Below are positions 43,092-51,983 of a stretch of DNA of 64,000 bases, in pieces. A program made the position numbers and the translations under genes. The stretch's first letter is position 1. The number at the start of each line of letters is the position of its first letter. The stretch is from contig NZ_ATVX01000001.1 in assembly GCF_000420945.1 (NCBI RefSeq), positions 248,001 through 312,000 of the forward strand, written 5' to 3'. The notes below the pieces were generated by a model. It ran no database searches. It saw only the letters and a program-made list of their open reading frames with translations, and was not told the DNA's origin. The stretch is from Butyrivibrio sp. VCB2006. Lineage in GTDB: Bacteria > Bacillota > Clostridia > Lachnospirales > Lachnospiraceae.

Positions 43092-43871
43092 ATGAATAAG
43101 AAAGTTTTTAAAATTTTGAGAATTTTGGCCATTATATTATGCCTCGGCATTATCATCTATGAAGCGTATAGAATCTACGACGATCAGCGAGAATACGCAG
43201 TAGCCGACGATGAATATGAAGAGCTGAAATCTTTGGCATTGACATGGCCGAAGGGAGAGGATGAGTCACAGATTGTGGATTATCCACTCATACAGGTCGA
43301 TTTTGACAAGCTGGAAGAAATAAATCCTGATATTGTAGCTTGGCTCTACTTCCCTTGTCTGGAGATAAGCTATCCTGTGGTAAAAGAAAATGAGGTGGAC
43401 GAATATATCCACCTAACCTTTGATAAACAGGTGAATAAGGCGGGATGTCTTTTTGAGGATGTTCTTTCCGACAGGGAATTCAGGGGAATGCACGACATTG
43501 TATTCGGTCACAACATGAGAAACGGATCCATGTTCGGAAGCCTTAAAAAACTCTATGCTACCGGTAATGAGCATTTACTTCAGGAAAATCCATATGTATA
43601 TGTATATACAAAGGATTACGTCTTCCAATATCGCGTATTTGGGTATTACATCACAACCGTTGGAAGTGAGGCGTACAAAGTTGTAGGAACGGATGAGGCT
43701 TACGATGAGCTCCTTGAATATATTCAGAACCATTCATCCTATCCAAGACCGGCAGAAGCTGACTTTACGAACAGGCCTAGTCTTTTAACATTATCAACCT
43801 GTAGCGGCCAGTCAGGAAGCGGAAAAAGGTTCGTGGTTCATACCTATAAAACCGCAGCCTGGGAAAGATAA
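43092..43871 (+). CDS. srtB: Class B sortase
   Basis: A 259-residue membrane-anchored transpeptidase: an N-terminal transmembrane segment (8-24), then the sortase barrel. The catalytic His is in DIVFGHNMRNGSMFG, Cys in LLTLSTCSGQSG, and Arg in GKRFVVHTY. The long stretch after the anchor and the spacing mark class B. It links surface proteins to peptidoglycan at NPQTN-like or related signals. No obvious substrate with a sorting signal is encoded in the window. GAGGGGAAG precedes the ATG. Confidence 0.93.
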   Translation: MNKKVFKILRILAIILCLGIIIYEAYRIYDDQREYAVADDEYEELKSLALTWPKGEDESQIVDYPLIQVDFDKLEEINPDIVAWLYFPCLEISYPVVKENEVDEYIHLTFDKQVNKAGCLFEDVLSDREFRGMHDIVFGHNMRNGSMFGSLKKLYATGNEHLLQENPYVYVYTKDYVFQYRVFGYYITTVGSEAYKVVGTDEAYDELLEYIQNHSSYPRPAEADFTNRPSLLTLSTCSGQSGSGKRFVVHTYKTAAWER

Positions 43872-44074
43872 AATGTTATAATCATATGTTCAATCATATC
43901 TGAATCATAATTTCAATTTTGTACACCTGAAAGTGAAATAATATACTGAAATAGGCATAAAAAGTGGGTTTACATTATTGATTTGATGTATATGTTACTG
44001 TAGGATTAATGTAAGAAAAGAGTTAAGTGGGTCACCATGTTAACTCAAGGATTTATTGAGTAGGAGACTAAAAT

Positions 44075-44632
44075 ATGAAAAAGTTCAAGAGAGTGTTTGC
44101 AGCATCACTGGCGCTTGTTTTAGCATTCACCTTCGTAGCGTGTGGATCAACAGCCAATTCAACTATAGATGATCAGGCTGCTGTCAGAGGATTAGATGAA
44201 GGTGTCGGCGAGATTTATATCGATGACGAAGCCATTGCACTTGCAGGATCAGCTGCATCAAGCCAGGCAGCATTAGATGCTTGCCAGGCAGTGTTTAACC
44301 TTATGAACCAGGAGAGAGTAGCAAGAGGACTTGCAGCTCTTATTTGGAGCGATGCACTTACAAATGCCGCTCAGGTTCGTGCTAATGAGATTACATCAGT
44401 ATTCTCACACACAAGACCAAATGGTTCAGCATTCTGGACAGTTGATAGTAACTGCCAGTATGGTGAGAACCTTGCTAAGTTGTATCAGTCAGCTGACAGC
44501 GTATATACAGCTTGGATGAATTCACCAACCCATGCCGCTAACATCATGGATGGTGGATACAAGACAGTTGGTATCGCAATCTGCCAGACAGGCGACGGAA
44601 GCTGGTACTGGGCACAGGAGTTTGGATACTAA
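44075..44632 (+). CDS. CAP (SCP/PR1)-domain lipoprotein
   Basis: A 185-residue lipoprotein with signal peptide and lipobox FVAC (Cys23), followed by an acidic spacer and a CAP domain: LMNQERVARGLAALIW, SHTRPNGSAFWTV, YGENLA and WMNSPTHAANIMD, with the two histidines typical of the cavity. CAP proteins of Firmicutes bind wall or lipid ligands; the role is unclear. It is a single gene, closed by a terminator at 44657. The 200-base gap 43872-44074 shows no gene. Confidence 0.9.
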   Translation: MKKFKRVFAASLALVLAFTFVACGSTANSTIDDQAAVRGLDEGVGEIYIDDEAIALAGSAASSQAALDACQAVFNLMNQERVARGLAALIWSDALTNAAQVRANEITSVFSHTRPNGSAFWTVDSNCQYGENLAKLYQSADSVYTAWMNSPTHAANIMDGGYKTVGIAICQTGDGSWYWAQEFGY

Positions 44633-44656
44633 TGAGAAGTGCAAAATGATGAAAAT

Positions 44657-44698
44657 AAGCTCGGATGATAGCTTGCTAATCATCCGGGCTTTATTTTT
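44657..44698 (+). terminator. Intrinsic terminator after the CAP gene
   Basis: AAGCTCGGATGAT pairs with ATCATCCGGGCTT (one G-U), followed by TTATTTTT. Confidence 0.88.
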
Positions 44699-44849
44699 GT
44701 CATTTCTTTGATGGATCCAAAAGTCATGTGCTCACCCTCTTTTCATAAAAATTACATAAATTTCCTTCTAAAACTGGCATTTATACATAAATGTGTTATA
44801 GACTAAAAATGTATGATAATGCGTATGCATAATTGGAGGAGATTAAAAA

Positions 44850-45779
44850 GTGTTGGAAAGCATATTTGGTCTTTTGCCGAATTTTCTAGATAATGAAATG
44901 CAAAACTATTCAAAGGAAGAGCTAGCCTCGATTTTTTTGATTGTCGCGCTCATTTTCATAGTTCTTATGGCGGTCTACATTTTCTTTGTTTTTCTGCTGC
45001 TCAAACTCAATAAACGTATTTTTAAGCGAATTGAAAAAAAGAAGGGGAGTAGTATAACAGTTCAATTTCTTCAGAAAGCTATTTCCCTTGCAATAATCGT
45101 AGTTTGGGGAGTAATTCCATTAGGAGGCAAGAAACTAGCTCAGTCACTACTTGGTAGTACTGCTGTTGTTGCTGCAGTGGTAGGTCTTGCTGCCAATGAT
45201 GTTATCAAGAATATGTTTGCCGGTCTTGAAATTAGCATATATAAGCCTTTTGATGTGGGATCGAGAATTATGTTTGAGGACGGTACGGCAGGGATTGTTG
45301 AAAAGCTTACTCTTCGTCATGTTGTTTTGAAATTGGTGGATACCACAAGGCTCATTGTTCCTAATAGTAAAGCTAATACCGCTGTTATCATCAATTATAG
45401 CTACGAGGAGCAGGTTCCAAGATCAATAGAAATGCACTTCCCTATAAGCTATGATTCAGATATTGATAAGGCAAAAGAGGTTATCAGGACAACCATAGCA
45501 TCCTGTGAACTTACCCTGAATGAGGATAAGTACAAGGAAAATGATCCCAAAACAAGATCGGTATATTTTCTTGAACTTCGGGACAGCTCACTTATCATGG
45601 GGGCTACGGTGTATTATGGCCATGGCGTACGTACAGAGCTTGTTAGAGATGAAGTAAATACCAAGGTGTTTAAGGCTCTTGCTGAAAACGGAATCGAAAT
45701 TCCATATAACTATATGAATGTAGTAATGAGAGATGGTTCTAATGATAAAAAAGCCATAGCAATGCAGGAGGTTGGGTAA
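44850..45779 (+). CDS. MscS-family mechanosensitive channel
   Basis: A 309-residue channel: two to three N-terminal transmembrane helices (residues 25-55, 72-100), the pore helix region LLGSTAVVAAVVGLAANDVIKN, the beta domain GLEISIYKPFDVGSRI, and VPNSKANTAVIINYS. It releases solutes on hypo-osmotic shock. The start is GTG with GGAGGA nine bases upstream. Its stop overlaps the ATG of the ABC ATPase gene (TAATG), so they form an operon with the permease. Confidence 0.9.
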   Translation: MLESIFGLLPNFLDNEMQNYSKEELASIFLIVALIFIVLMAVYIFFVFLLLKLNKRIFKRIEKKKGSSITVQFLQKAISLAIIVVWGVIPLGGKKLAQSLLGSTAVVAAVVGLAANDVIKNMFAGLEISIYKPFDVGSRIMFEDGTAGIVEKLTLRHVVLKLVDTTRLIVPNSKANTAVIINYSYEEQVPRSIEMHFPISYDSDIDKAKEVIRTTIASCELTLNEDKYKENDPKTRSVYFLELRDSSLIMGATVYYGHGVRTELVRDEVNTKVFKALAENGIEIPYNYMNVVMRDGSNDKKAIAMQEVG

Positions 45780-47116
45780 TGGAAGGAACTTCGCTTAGTG
45801 CCAGCTTTGGGAACATGTATACTCAGTTATTAACTTATTTACTGGTATCTTTAGGGTATATTGGCATCTTTAAAAAGTGCGGTGTCAAGAAAAGATGGGC
45901 ATTTGTTCCTATTGCCCGTGAATATCAGATAAGTCTTTGTGCTGATAAGGAAAAAGAAGGTCGAATCTATACAGTTATATATGTTTTTATTTATCTTATA
46001 ACTGCAGTGATGAAGCTTTTAGAGGGATACTCCACAGAGGCGGTTCTTTTTCTTTTTATTCCTCTTGTGGGTCTTTTTGTGACAATGGTGATTTACTCCA
46101 TTAAGATTCATTTGGGCCTTATTAAGGTCTTTAACAGAAAAAAGAGATGGATATGGATGTTCATTTTCTTTGAGAGTCTCACAATACTCATTTGGGGTTA
46201 TTCCAAGAAATTTGTTCCTTCTAAAACTGTAGAAAACCTTTCCGATGCCAAAAGTGCCAAGGGCCTTGAACGGGATATGGCGGCCATCGACAATGGACTT
46301 ACTGTTAACATCAGGGAGAGGACTGTTATAGATTTCTTTAGGAAAAAGACTCTTTTAAAGGATGTTCATATGCAGATTCCCAAAGGGCATATGGTACTTC
46401 TTCTTGGAGGTTCAGGTGCCGGAAAAACCACTTATCTTAATGCTCTTACAGGCTATGAGAAGGCTGATGCCAGTATAATGCTGGACAAGGCGGACGTGTA
46501 CAAAGAATACTCCAAGATGAAATATAACATCGGATTTGTACCTCAACAGGACCTTATGAGAGGTACGGATACTGTTGAGCTTACTCTTTCTGACGCAGCG
46601 CTTCTAAGGCTCCCTACTTCAATGTCTATAATGGAAAGGGAAAACAGAATCGCAGCAGTTCTTGATTTGTTTGGTCTTATGGCAGTTAAGTCTAGTCTTG
46701 TAGACAAGCTTTCAGGTGGTCAGAGAAAAAGACTGTCCATTGCACTGGAGTTTATTACAGATCCGGATCTTTTTATCCTGGATGAGCCTGATTCCGGTCT
46801 GGATGGAGTTGTGGCAAGGAAGCTCTTTGAAAAGCTCAGAGGAATTGCGGACGAGGGCAAGATTGTTGTGGTTATCACCCATACTCCCGACAGAGTAATA
46901 GATCTTTTTGATGATGTTATCGTACTTGCCAAGGATGCTACCAGAACAGGAAGATTAGCATATTATGGCTCGGTAAAAGAGTCCTATGAATTCTTTGGCA
47001 AGGATTCCATGGAAGATATTCTGCTGTCTATCAATCAGAAGGATGAAGGCGGAGAGGGAAGAGCAGACGAGTTTGTTGAGAAATATGCCGAGAGCATGAA
47101 AGAGAAGGTGGGATGA
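45779..47116 (+). CDS. ABC transporter ATPase (ABCG-like) with N-terminal membrane segments
   Basis: A 445-residue fusion. Residues 1-165 contain about four hydrophobic helices with IFKKCGVKKRWAFVPI, a small membrane domain of unknown type. Residues 180-420 are an ABC ATPase: LLLGGSGAGKTTYLNAL (Walker A), QQDLMRG (Q-loop), LSGGQRKRLSIALEF (signature) and LFILDEPDSGLDG (Walker B). Signature and order resemble the eukaryote-like ABCG group. Partner permease follows at 47121. The transported substrate is unknown. The added membrane segments on the ATPase are unusual. Confidence 0.86.
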   Translation: MEGTSLSASFGNMYTQLLTYLLVSLGYIGIFKKCGVKKRWAFVPIAREYQISLCADKEKEGRIYTVIYVFIYLITAVMKLLEGYSTEAVLFLFIPLVGLFVTMVIYSIKIHLGLIKVFNRKKRWIWMFIFFESLTILIWGYSKKFVPSKTVENLSDAKSAKGLERDMAAIDNGLTVNIRERTVIDFFRKKTLLKDVHMQIPKGHMVLLLGGSGAGKTTYLNALTGYEKADASIMLDKADVYKEYSKMKYNIGFVPQQDLMRGTDTVELTLSDAALLRLPTSMSIMERENRIAAVLDLFGLMAVKSSLVDKLSGGQRKRLSIALEFITDPDLFILDEPDSGLDGVVARKLFEKLRGIADEGKIVVVITHTPDRVIDLFDDVIVLAKDATRTGRLAYYGSVKESYEFFGKDSMEDILLSINQKDEGGEGRADEFVEKYAESMKEKVG

Positions 47117-47120
47117 GGCT

Positions 47121-48065
47121 ATGGAAAACTATGAAGTTAAGCATAGAGGAAGAGTAGCCCAGACCTTTATCTATCTTGGCAAGCTCTTTAGAATGTTTTT
47201 GTTCCAAAATGACTGGAAGGTTTTACCCATGTCTGCAGTTATTGCAGGCCTGGTAGCTTTTGCAGTGGGCGGAAATCTTTATAAGACCATGGAAGGAACT
47301 CTTATGGGAACCTTTGCCATGTCATGTATCTGTATTTGGAATGGCTTTTTTAACTCAATACAGATGATCTGCAGAGAAAGAGCTATCGTCAAAAGAGAGC
47401 ATAGAGCGGGACTTCATATTAGCTCTTACGTGGCATCCCACATGATCTATCAGGCTATTCTGTGTGTCCTTCAGGTTGTCATTACTTTGATGGTCTGTTC
47501 TGTTATGGGCGTAACGATTCCGGAAAGGAGCCTTTTTACTCCGCTTTCCATAGTGGATATAGGAATTACGCTGTTTCTCATAACTTACTGCGCAGATATG
47601 CTGGCTCTGCTTGTTTCTTCCTTTGCAAGAACTACCACAACAGCCATGACTATTATGCCGTTTCTTTTGATAGTGCAGCTGCTTTTCTCGGGAGCCTTCT
47701 TTAACCTTCCAAACGAGGCAATGCCCCTGACTAATCTGACGGCAACCAAGTGGGGACTGACGGCACTGTGTGCGCAGGGAGATTATAATTCTCTTCCCAT
47801 GGTGAGTATCTGGAACAGTGCTCTTAAGCTTAAGAACGTGGAGGTTGAGGGAGAAAAGCCCTTGCTTGAAGCATTTAGATATATTGAAGACAACAATCAA
47901 AGAGACGAGCTTTTGATGCTGAGTGCTCAGCAGAACCAAAACCCGGCATATGCTTTTGATCCGAGTATTGTGATAAAGTGCTGGATCTGGCTCATTGCCT
48001 GGACAATGGTGTATGTTATTGCTGCAGTGATATTGCTGGAATTCATTGATAAAGATAAGAGGTGA
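47121..48065 (+). CDS. ABC-2-type transporter permease
   Basis: A 314-residue membrane protein with six hydrophobic segments and the ABC-2 stretch ICRERAIVKREHRAGLHISSYVASH, typical of ABCG-like exporters, plus a C-terminal span (IWLIAWTMVYVIAAVILL). A hydrophilic loop lies between about residues 200 and 280. It starts four bases after the ATPase gene and ends inside the terminator stem at 48057. With that ATPase it forms a half-size exporter or dimer. Confidence 0.86.
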   Translation: MENYEVKHRGRVAQTFIYLGKLFRMFLFQNDWKVLPMSAVIAGLVAFAVGGNLYKTMEGTLMGTFAMSCICIWNGFFNSIQMICRERAIVKREHRAGLHISSYVASHMIYQAILCVLQVVITLMVCSVMGVTIPERSLFTPLSIVDIGITLFLITYCADMLALLVSSFARTTTTAMTIMPFLLIVQLLFSGAFFNLPNEAMPLTNLTATKWGLTALCAQGDYNSLPMVSIWNSALKLKNVEVEGEKPLLEAFRYIEDNNQRDELLMLSAQQNQNPAYAFDPSIVIKCWIWLIAWTMVYVIAAVILLEFIDKDKR

Positions 48066-48085
48066 CGCCTGTCACCTCTTTTTTA
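48057..48085. terminator. Intrinsic terminator between the permease and pyrI
   Basis: AAGAGGTGAC / GTCACCTCTT, a perfect 10-bp stem with a four-base loop, then TTTT. The permease stop lies in the stem. A likely bidirectional terminator for convergent pyrI. Confidence 0.85.
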
Positions 48086-48097
48086 CGTTAACGCTTT

Positions 48098-48544
48098 TTA
48101 GACATGTGCGGCTGCATCGCCATCAGAGTACTTCTCATCGCAGTATTTGCAGCGGTAGATTTCTTTCTTTTCATCAGCCAGATAGAAAATCTGGGGGAGC
48201 TCCTGCTCGATAGAAGAGATGCAACGAGGGTTATGACATTTGATAACTCCTGTGATCTCTTTTGGAAGCACCAGTGATCTTTTCTCAATAATTTCACCGG
48301 CTTTTATAACGTTTACTGTGATGTTATGGTCAATGAAAGCAAGAACGTCAAGATCCAGAGAATTAATATCACATTCTACTTTTAAAATGTCTTTCTTTCC
48401 CATGGCCTTACTTTTGGCATTTTTGATAATGGCAACAGTAGAATCTAATTTATCAAGACCAAGGTGTTTATATATCTGCATGCTCTTTCCAGCCTGAATG
48501 TGGTCAAGAACAAAGCCTTCTTCGATTTTTCCTATATTCAGCAT
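48098..48544 (-). CDS. pyrI: Aspartate carbamoyltransferase regulatory subunit
   Basis: A 148-residue protein with MLNIGKIEEGFVLDHI at the start and a C-terminal zinc domain with CHNPRC and CKYC (four cysteines). It binds nucleotide effectors and joins PyrB catalytic trimers in a dodecamer that controls pyrimidine synthesis. I choose ATG 48544, since the ATG at 48553 lies in the ribosome site (GAAAGGATG). It follows pyrB on the same strand after a 114-base gap. Confidence 0.92.
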   Translation of the reverse strand: MLNIGKIEEGFVLDHIQAGKSMQIYKHLGLDKLDSTVAIIKNAKSKAMGKKDILKVECDINSLDLDVLAFIDHNITVNVIKAGEIIEKRSLVLPKEITGVIKCHNPRCISSIEQELPQIFYLADEKKEIYRCKYCDEKYSDGDAAAHV

Positions 48545-48658
48545 AGGTATCATCCTTTCCAGATAATTATTTAAAAGAAATATTTGTAATTGCTTCTATA
48601 TGGCGATTATCGAGTAAATTGTTGAGAATCTTTGATTATCTAACATAGTTTTTGGCTC

Positions 48659-49615
48659 TTAGAATTCTCTAAGCAGTCCTTCATTCATATGAGCATCGGT
48701 CATATTAAGAAGTGTAAGGATCAGTGCCATTCGAACGTATAGACCGTACTGAACCTGCTTGAAGTAAGCTGCTCTTGGGTCTGAATCTATTTCTACGGAA
48801 ATCTCGTTTACACGTGGAAGAGGATGGAGTATGAACATTTTATCTTTTGCAAGTTCCATCTTGGCTTTGTCGAGAATGTAGAAGTTCTTCAAACGGATGT
48901 AGTCTTCCTCGTTGAAGAAACGCTCTTTCTGTACACGAGTCATATACAGGAAATCCAGACGGGGCATAACGTCCTCGAGTTTAATTACTTCCTCATAGGT
49001 AAGACCCTTGGAATCAAGCATTTCTGTTATATAGTCAGGAACTTTAAGTTCCTTGGGAGAAATGAAAATAAAATGAATACCAGTATATCTGGTAAGAGCA
49101 TTTATAAGAGAGTGGACAGTTCGTCCGAATTTAAGATCGCCGCAAAGGCCAATAGTGAAATCACCAAGTTTGCCATATAAAGATCTGATGGTTAAAAGAT
49201 CTGTAAGTGTCTGAGTGGGATGCTGATGTCCGCCATCACCTGCATTGATAACAGGAATGAGAGAATTGGAAGCTGCTACCATTGGAGCACCTTCTTTTGG
49301 ATGACGCATCGCGCAGATATCTGCGAAACAGGAAATAACACGTATTGTATCGGCTACGCTTTCGCCTTTGGCTGCTGAAGATGATCCTGCATCTGCAAAG
49401 CCAAGTGTCTTGCCTCCGAGACGGAGCATTGCGGTTTCAAAACTAAGTCTTGTTCTGGTACTGGGTTCGTAGAAACATGTGGCTAAAATCTTGCCATCAC
49501 ATTTGTGGGAATATTCCCTCATGTTTTTTTCGATGTCATTAGCCACATCGAATAGTGCCTCAAGCTCCTCAACAGAGAAGTCCAGAGGATTCATCATGTG
49601 TCGCAAATTATTCAT
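48659..49615 (-). CDS. pyrB: Aspartate carbamoyltransferase catalytic subunit
   Basis: A 318-residue enzyme forming N-carbamoyl-aspartate from carbamoyl phosphate and aspartate, the first committed step of pyrimidine synthesis. It has the carbamoyl-phosphate loop [51 protein letters not shown] and the C-terminal HPLPRVNEI. It forms a pair with pyrI downstream. The upstream leader is short, and no attenuator is obvious in it. Confidence 0.95.
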   Translation of the reverse strand: MNNLRHMMNPLDFSVEELEALFDVANDIEKNMREYSHKCDGKILATCFYEPSTRTRLSFETAMLRLGGKTLGFADAGSSSAAKGESVADTIRVISCFADICAMRHPKEGAPMVAASNSLIPVINAGDGGHQHPTQTLTDLLTIRSLYGKLGDFTIGLCGDLKFGRTVHSLINALTRYTGIHFIFISPKELKVPDYITEMLDSKGLTYEEVIKLEDVMPRLDFLYMTRVQKERFFNEEDYIRLKNFYILDKAKMELAKDKMFILHPLPRVNEISVEIDSDPRAAYFKQVQYGLYVRMALILTLLNMTDAHMNEGLLREF

Positions 49616-49680
49616 ACCTTCTCCTCATTAAATAGTTGTGAAAATATACTTATCTGCCAAAATGGAACTTTTTTACCCCA

Positions 49681-50685
49681 TTAGTCGAATGACAAAACTG
49701 AAATTCGATTTGTTCCATCCAATGGCATATGATACACCACTTGGTCCTCTCCGTAAACCTTAAAGTAAAGATAATGAGATGTAACGTTCAAATTATTGGT
49801 CACACCTTCGAAAAGGACTGTGTTATAAGAACCATCAAGGTCGCACATTTTAAGAGCTGACTTGTCCCCACCGGCGTAAGCATAGTAAATATGATTATTA
49901 TCCATGGTAAAGAAATCAAGGCGATCCGAAGTGATAAGCTCTGATTCACCGGAGTAGAGATTGGAGCGCCACAAACTGTAATTTGAATCGCCGTTCATGT
50001 AGTAGATATAATTGCCGTTAACAACCGGGTAAAAGAGATGTCCCGGGAGGAAATCGCTTATCCTGTCGCCATTTTTGGTGTCCAGGGTGTGAATATAGTG
50101 ATCTTCGGAAACGCCGGTGAAATAAATAATTCCTCTGTCATAGCAGACTGGAGAGATGGGCTCCGCAGCAACCTGGGTTTTATTTTTTTTATCCACGCGA
50201 ATTTTGTTAAGGGCTCCGCCATCAAGTTTGGTGGTGTAATACAAGTATTCACCGCAAAGCTGAACCTCATCTACAAAATCTCTTAGAAGACATGTCTGAT
50301 CGCTTCCGTTTACTTTGCATCTGTAGATACCGTATTGATTGGAAACTGAACCAAGACCTGCAACTGAGGAAGATTTTCCGGTGGAATCCATATAGAAATA
50401 CAAGAAACCATTAGCACCGCTTATGTACTGAACACGCATGCTGGTAAGTCTTTTGGGATTTGTTTCATCCGGATTCATGGAGTAAAGACAATTATAGTCA
50501 TAAGGATTGGCAAAATATACCTTGCCATCCATTTCGAAGAATAGGCCGTTGTTATGGAGATTGCCCGCAGAGTTGCCCACATCGGAAGGATCCTTTGGAA
50601 TCCATCTGTCAATTATCGTACCGATAACAACTATGACACAAAAAAGTGCAACTACGAGAAAAACAAGAATAGTTCGTTTGTTCAT
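49681..50685 (-). CDS. DUF5050-type beta-propeller membrane protein
   Basis: A 334-residue protein with one N-terminal membrane anchor (7-28) and an extracellular domain of about six repeated units, each with a Y-Y/F-x-N-pattern (KVYFANPYDYNCLYSMN, FLYFYMDSTGKSS, YIYYMNGDSNYSLWR, HIYYAYAGGDKSALK). This is the DUF5050/DUF1533-like propeller pattern found in Clostridia surface proteins. Function unknown; it could bind ligands or wall components. ATG 50685 has GAGGG at seven bases; the longer frame to 50709 is not needed. Confidence 0.78.
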   Translation of the reverse strand: MNKRTILVFLVVALFCVIVVIGTIIDRWIPKDPSDVGNSAGNLHNNGLFFEMDGKVYFANPYDYNCLYSMNPDETNPKRLTSMRVQYISGANGFLYFYMDSTGKSSSVAGLGSVSNQYGIYRCKVNGSDQTCLLRDFVDEVQLCGEYLYYTTKLDGGALNKIRVDKKNKTQVAAEPISPVCYDRGIIYFTGVSEDHYIHTLDTKNGDRISDFLPGHLFYPVVNGNYIYYMNGDSNYSLWRSNLYSGESELITSDRLDFFTMDNNHIYYAYAGGDKSALKMCDLDGSYNTVLFEGVTNNLNVTSHYLYFKVYGEDQVVYHMPLDGTNRISVLSFD

Positions 50686-50822
50686 AATGTGCCCTCGCAT
50701 ATGAAACAAGCTACTAAATATTGTGCTTCTAAATTAATTATATGCACTGCACTTATTGCTATCAAGCGGTTTTTATCTTAAACTTAATCTATAAATTTGG
50801 ATGGAAAAAGAGGGTTGGATAA

Positions 50823-51950
50823 ATGGATTTACAGGAGCTTCGAGTTGAAATAGACAGCGTAGACAGGCAGATTGTTGATCTCTTTGAAAAGAGAATGGAA
50901 ATAGCCTCACAGGTAGCTGATTACAAGATAGCTAACGGTAAAAAGGTCTTTGATAAGGAGAGAGAAGAACAGAAAATCAAGGCTGTAAGAGATATGGCTT
51001 CCTCTGATTTCAACAAGGTTGGCGTGGAGGAACTCTTTTCACACCTTATGTCTATGAGTAGGAAACTACAGTATCAGAAGCTGACTTCTGCAGGAACTGC
51101 GGGTAATCTGCCATTTATTCCAATTGATAGTATTGATAAAGCTAACTCAAGAGTTTGTTACCAGGGCGCTGAAGGTTCTTATTCAGAGGCTGCTATGAAG
51201 AAGTTTTTTGGCGACAAGGTAAATTGTTTCCATGTGGATACTTTTAGAGATGCCATGTCAGTTCTTGAGGAGGGAAGCGCTGATTATGCGGTACTTCCAA
51301 TTGAGAATTCTACAGCGGGAATTGTAAGCGAGATATATGATCTTCTTACGGAATATGAGCATTACATTATAGGTGAGGAGATTATTCCTATCAGACATTG
51401 CCTTATGGGTGTTCCCGGAGCTAGCTTAAGTGATATTAAGACTGTATATTCTCATCCACAGTCACTTATGCAGAGTGCAAGATTTTTATCCGACCACAGC
51501 GATATTAAGCAGATCAGCATGAAGAACAATGCTTTTGCTGCTAAAAAAGTGGCTGAAGATAAGGATAAGACTCAAGCCGCTATTGCTAGTTCTTATGCAG
51601 CAGAGATATATGGTCTTGATATAATAGAAGAGGGCATCAATCAGGCCGATTCTAATTCTACGAGATTCATAATTGTTACAAATCAGAAGGTGTTCCTTAA
51701 GAATGCAGGAAAGATAAGTCTTTGCATGGAAATTCCGCATGAGGCGGGAAGCCTTTATCACATGATGTCTCACTTTATTTATAACGGTCTTAACATGACT
51801 AAGATCGAATCTCGTCCTATTGAGGACAGAAACTTTGAGTACCGATTCTTTATCGACTTCGAGGGCAATTTCCAGGACAGCGCAGTAAAAAACGCTCTGA
51901 GAGGTTTGAGAGAAGAAGCTAAGATGCTGAAAATTCTTGGTAATTATTGA
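50823..51950 (+). CDS. pheA: Bifunctional chorismate mutase / prephenate dehydratase
   Basis: A 375-residue protein making phenylpyruvate. An AroQ chorismate mutase is at 1-90 (LRVEIDSVDRQIVDLFEKRM), the prephenate dehydratase at 110-285 (YQGAEGSYSEAA, PIENSTAGIVSEIYDLL, NSTRFIIV), and a regulatory ACT domain at the C-terminus with the phenylalanine-site ESRP. Feedback inhibition by phenylalanine is expected. It stands alone between the DUF5050 gene (divergent) and ppx. Confidence 0.95.
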   Translation: MDLQELRVEIDSVDRQIVDLFEKRMEIASQVADYKIANGKKVFDKEREEQKIKAVRDMASSDFNKVGVEELFSHLMSMSRKLQYQKLTSAGTAGNLPFIPIDSIDKANSRVCYQGAEGSYSEAAMKKFFGDKVNCFHVDTFRDAMSVLEEGSADYAVLPIENSTAGIVSEIYDLLTEYEHYIIGEEIIPIRHCLMGVPGASLSDIKTVYSHPQSLMQSARFLSDHSDIKQISMKNNAFAAKKVAEDKDKTQAAIASSYAAEIYGLDIIEEGINQADSNSTRFIIVTNQKVFLKNAGKISLCMEIPHEAGSLYHMMSHFIYNGLNMTKIESRPIEDRNFEYRFFIDFEGNFQDSAVKNALRGLREEAKMLKILGNY

Positions 51951-51983
51951 TTAAAAATATACATAACGATGAGGGGTTATCGT

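Noticed and set aside
44075..44632. Substrate of the class B sortase
   Set aside because: The CAP protein is a lipoprotein with no C-terminal sorting signal; it ends in a soluble sequence.
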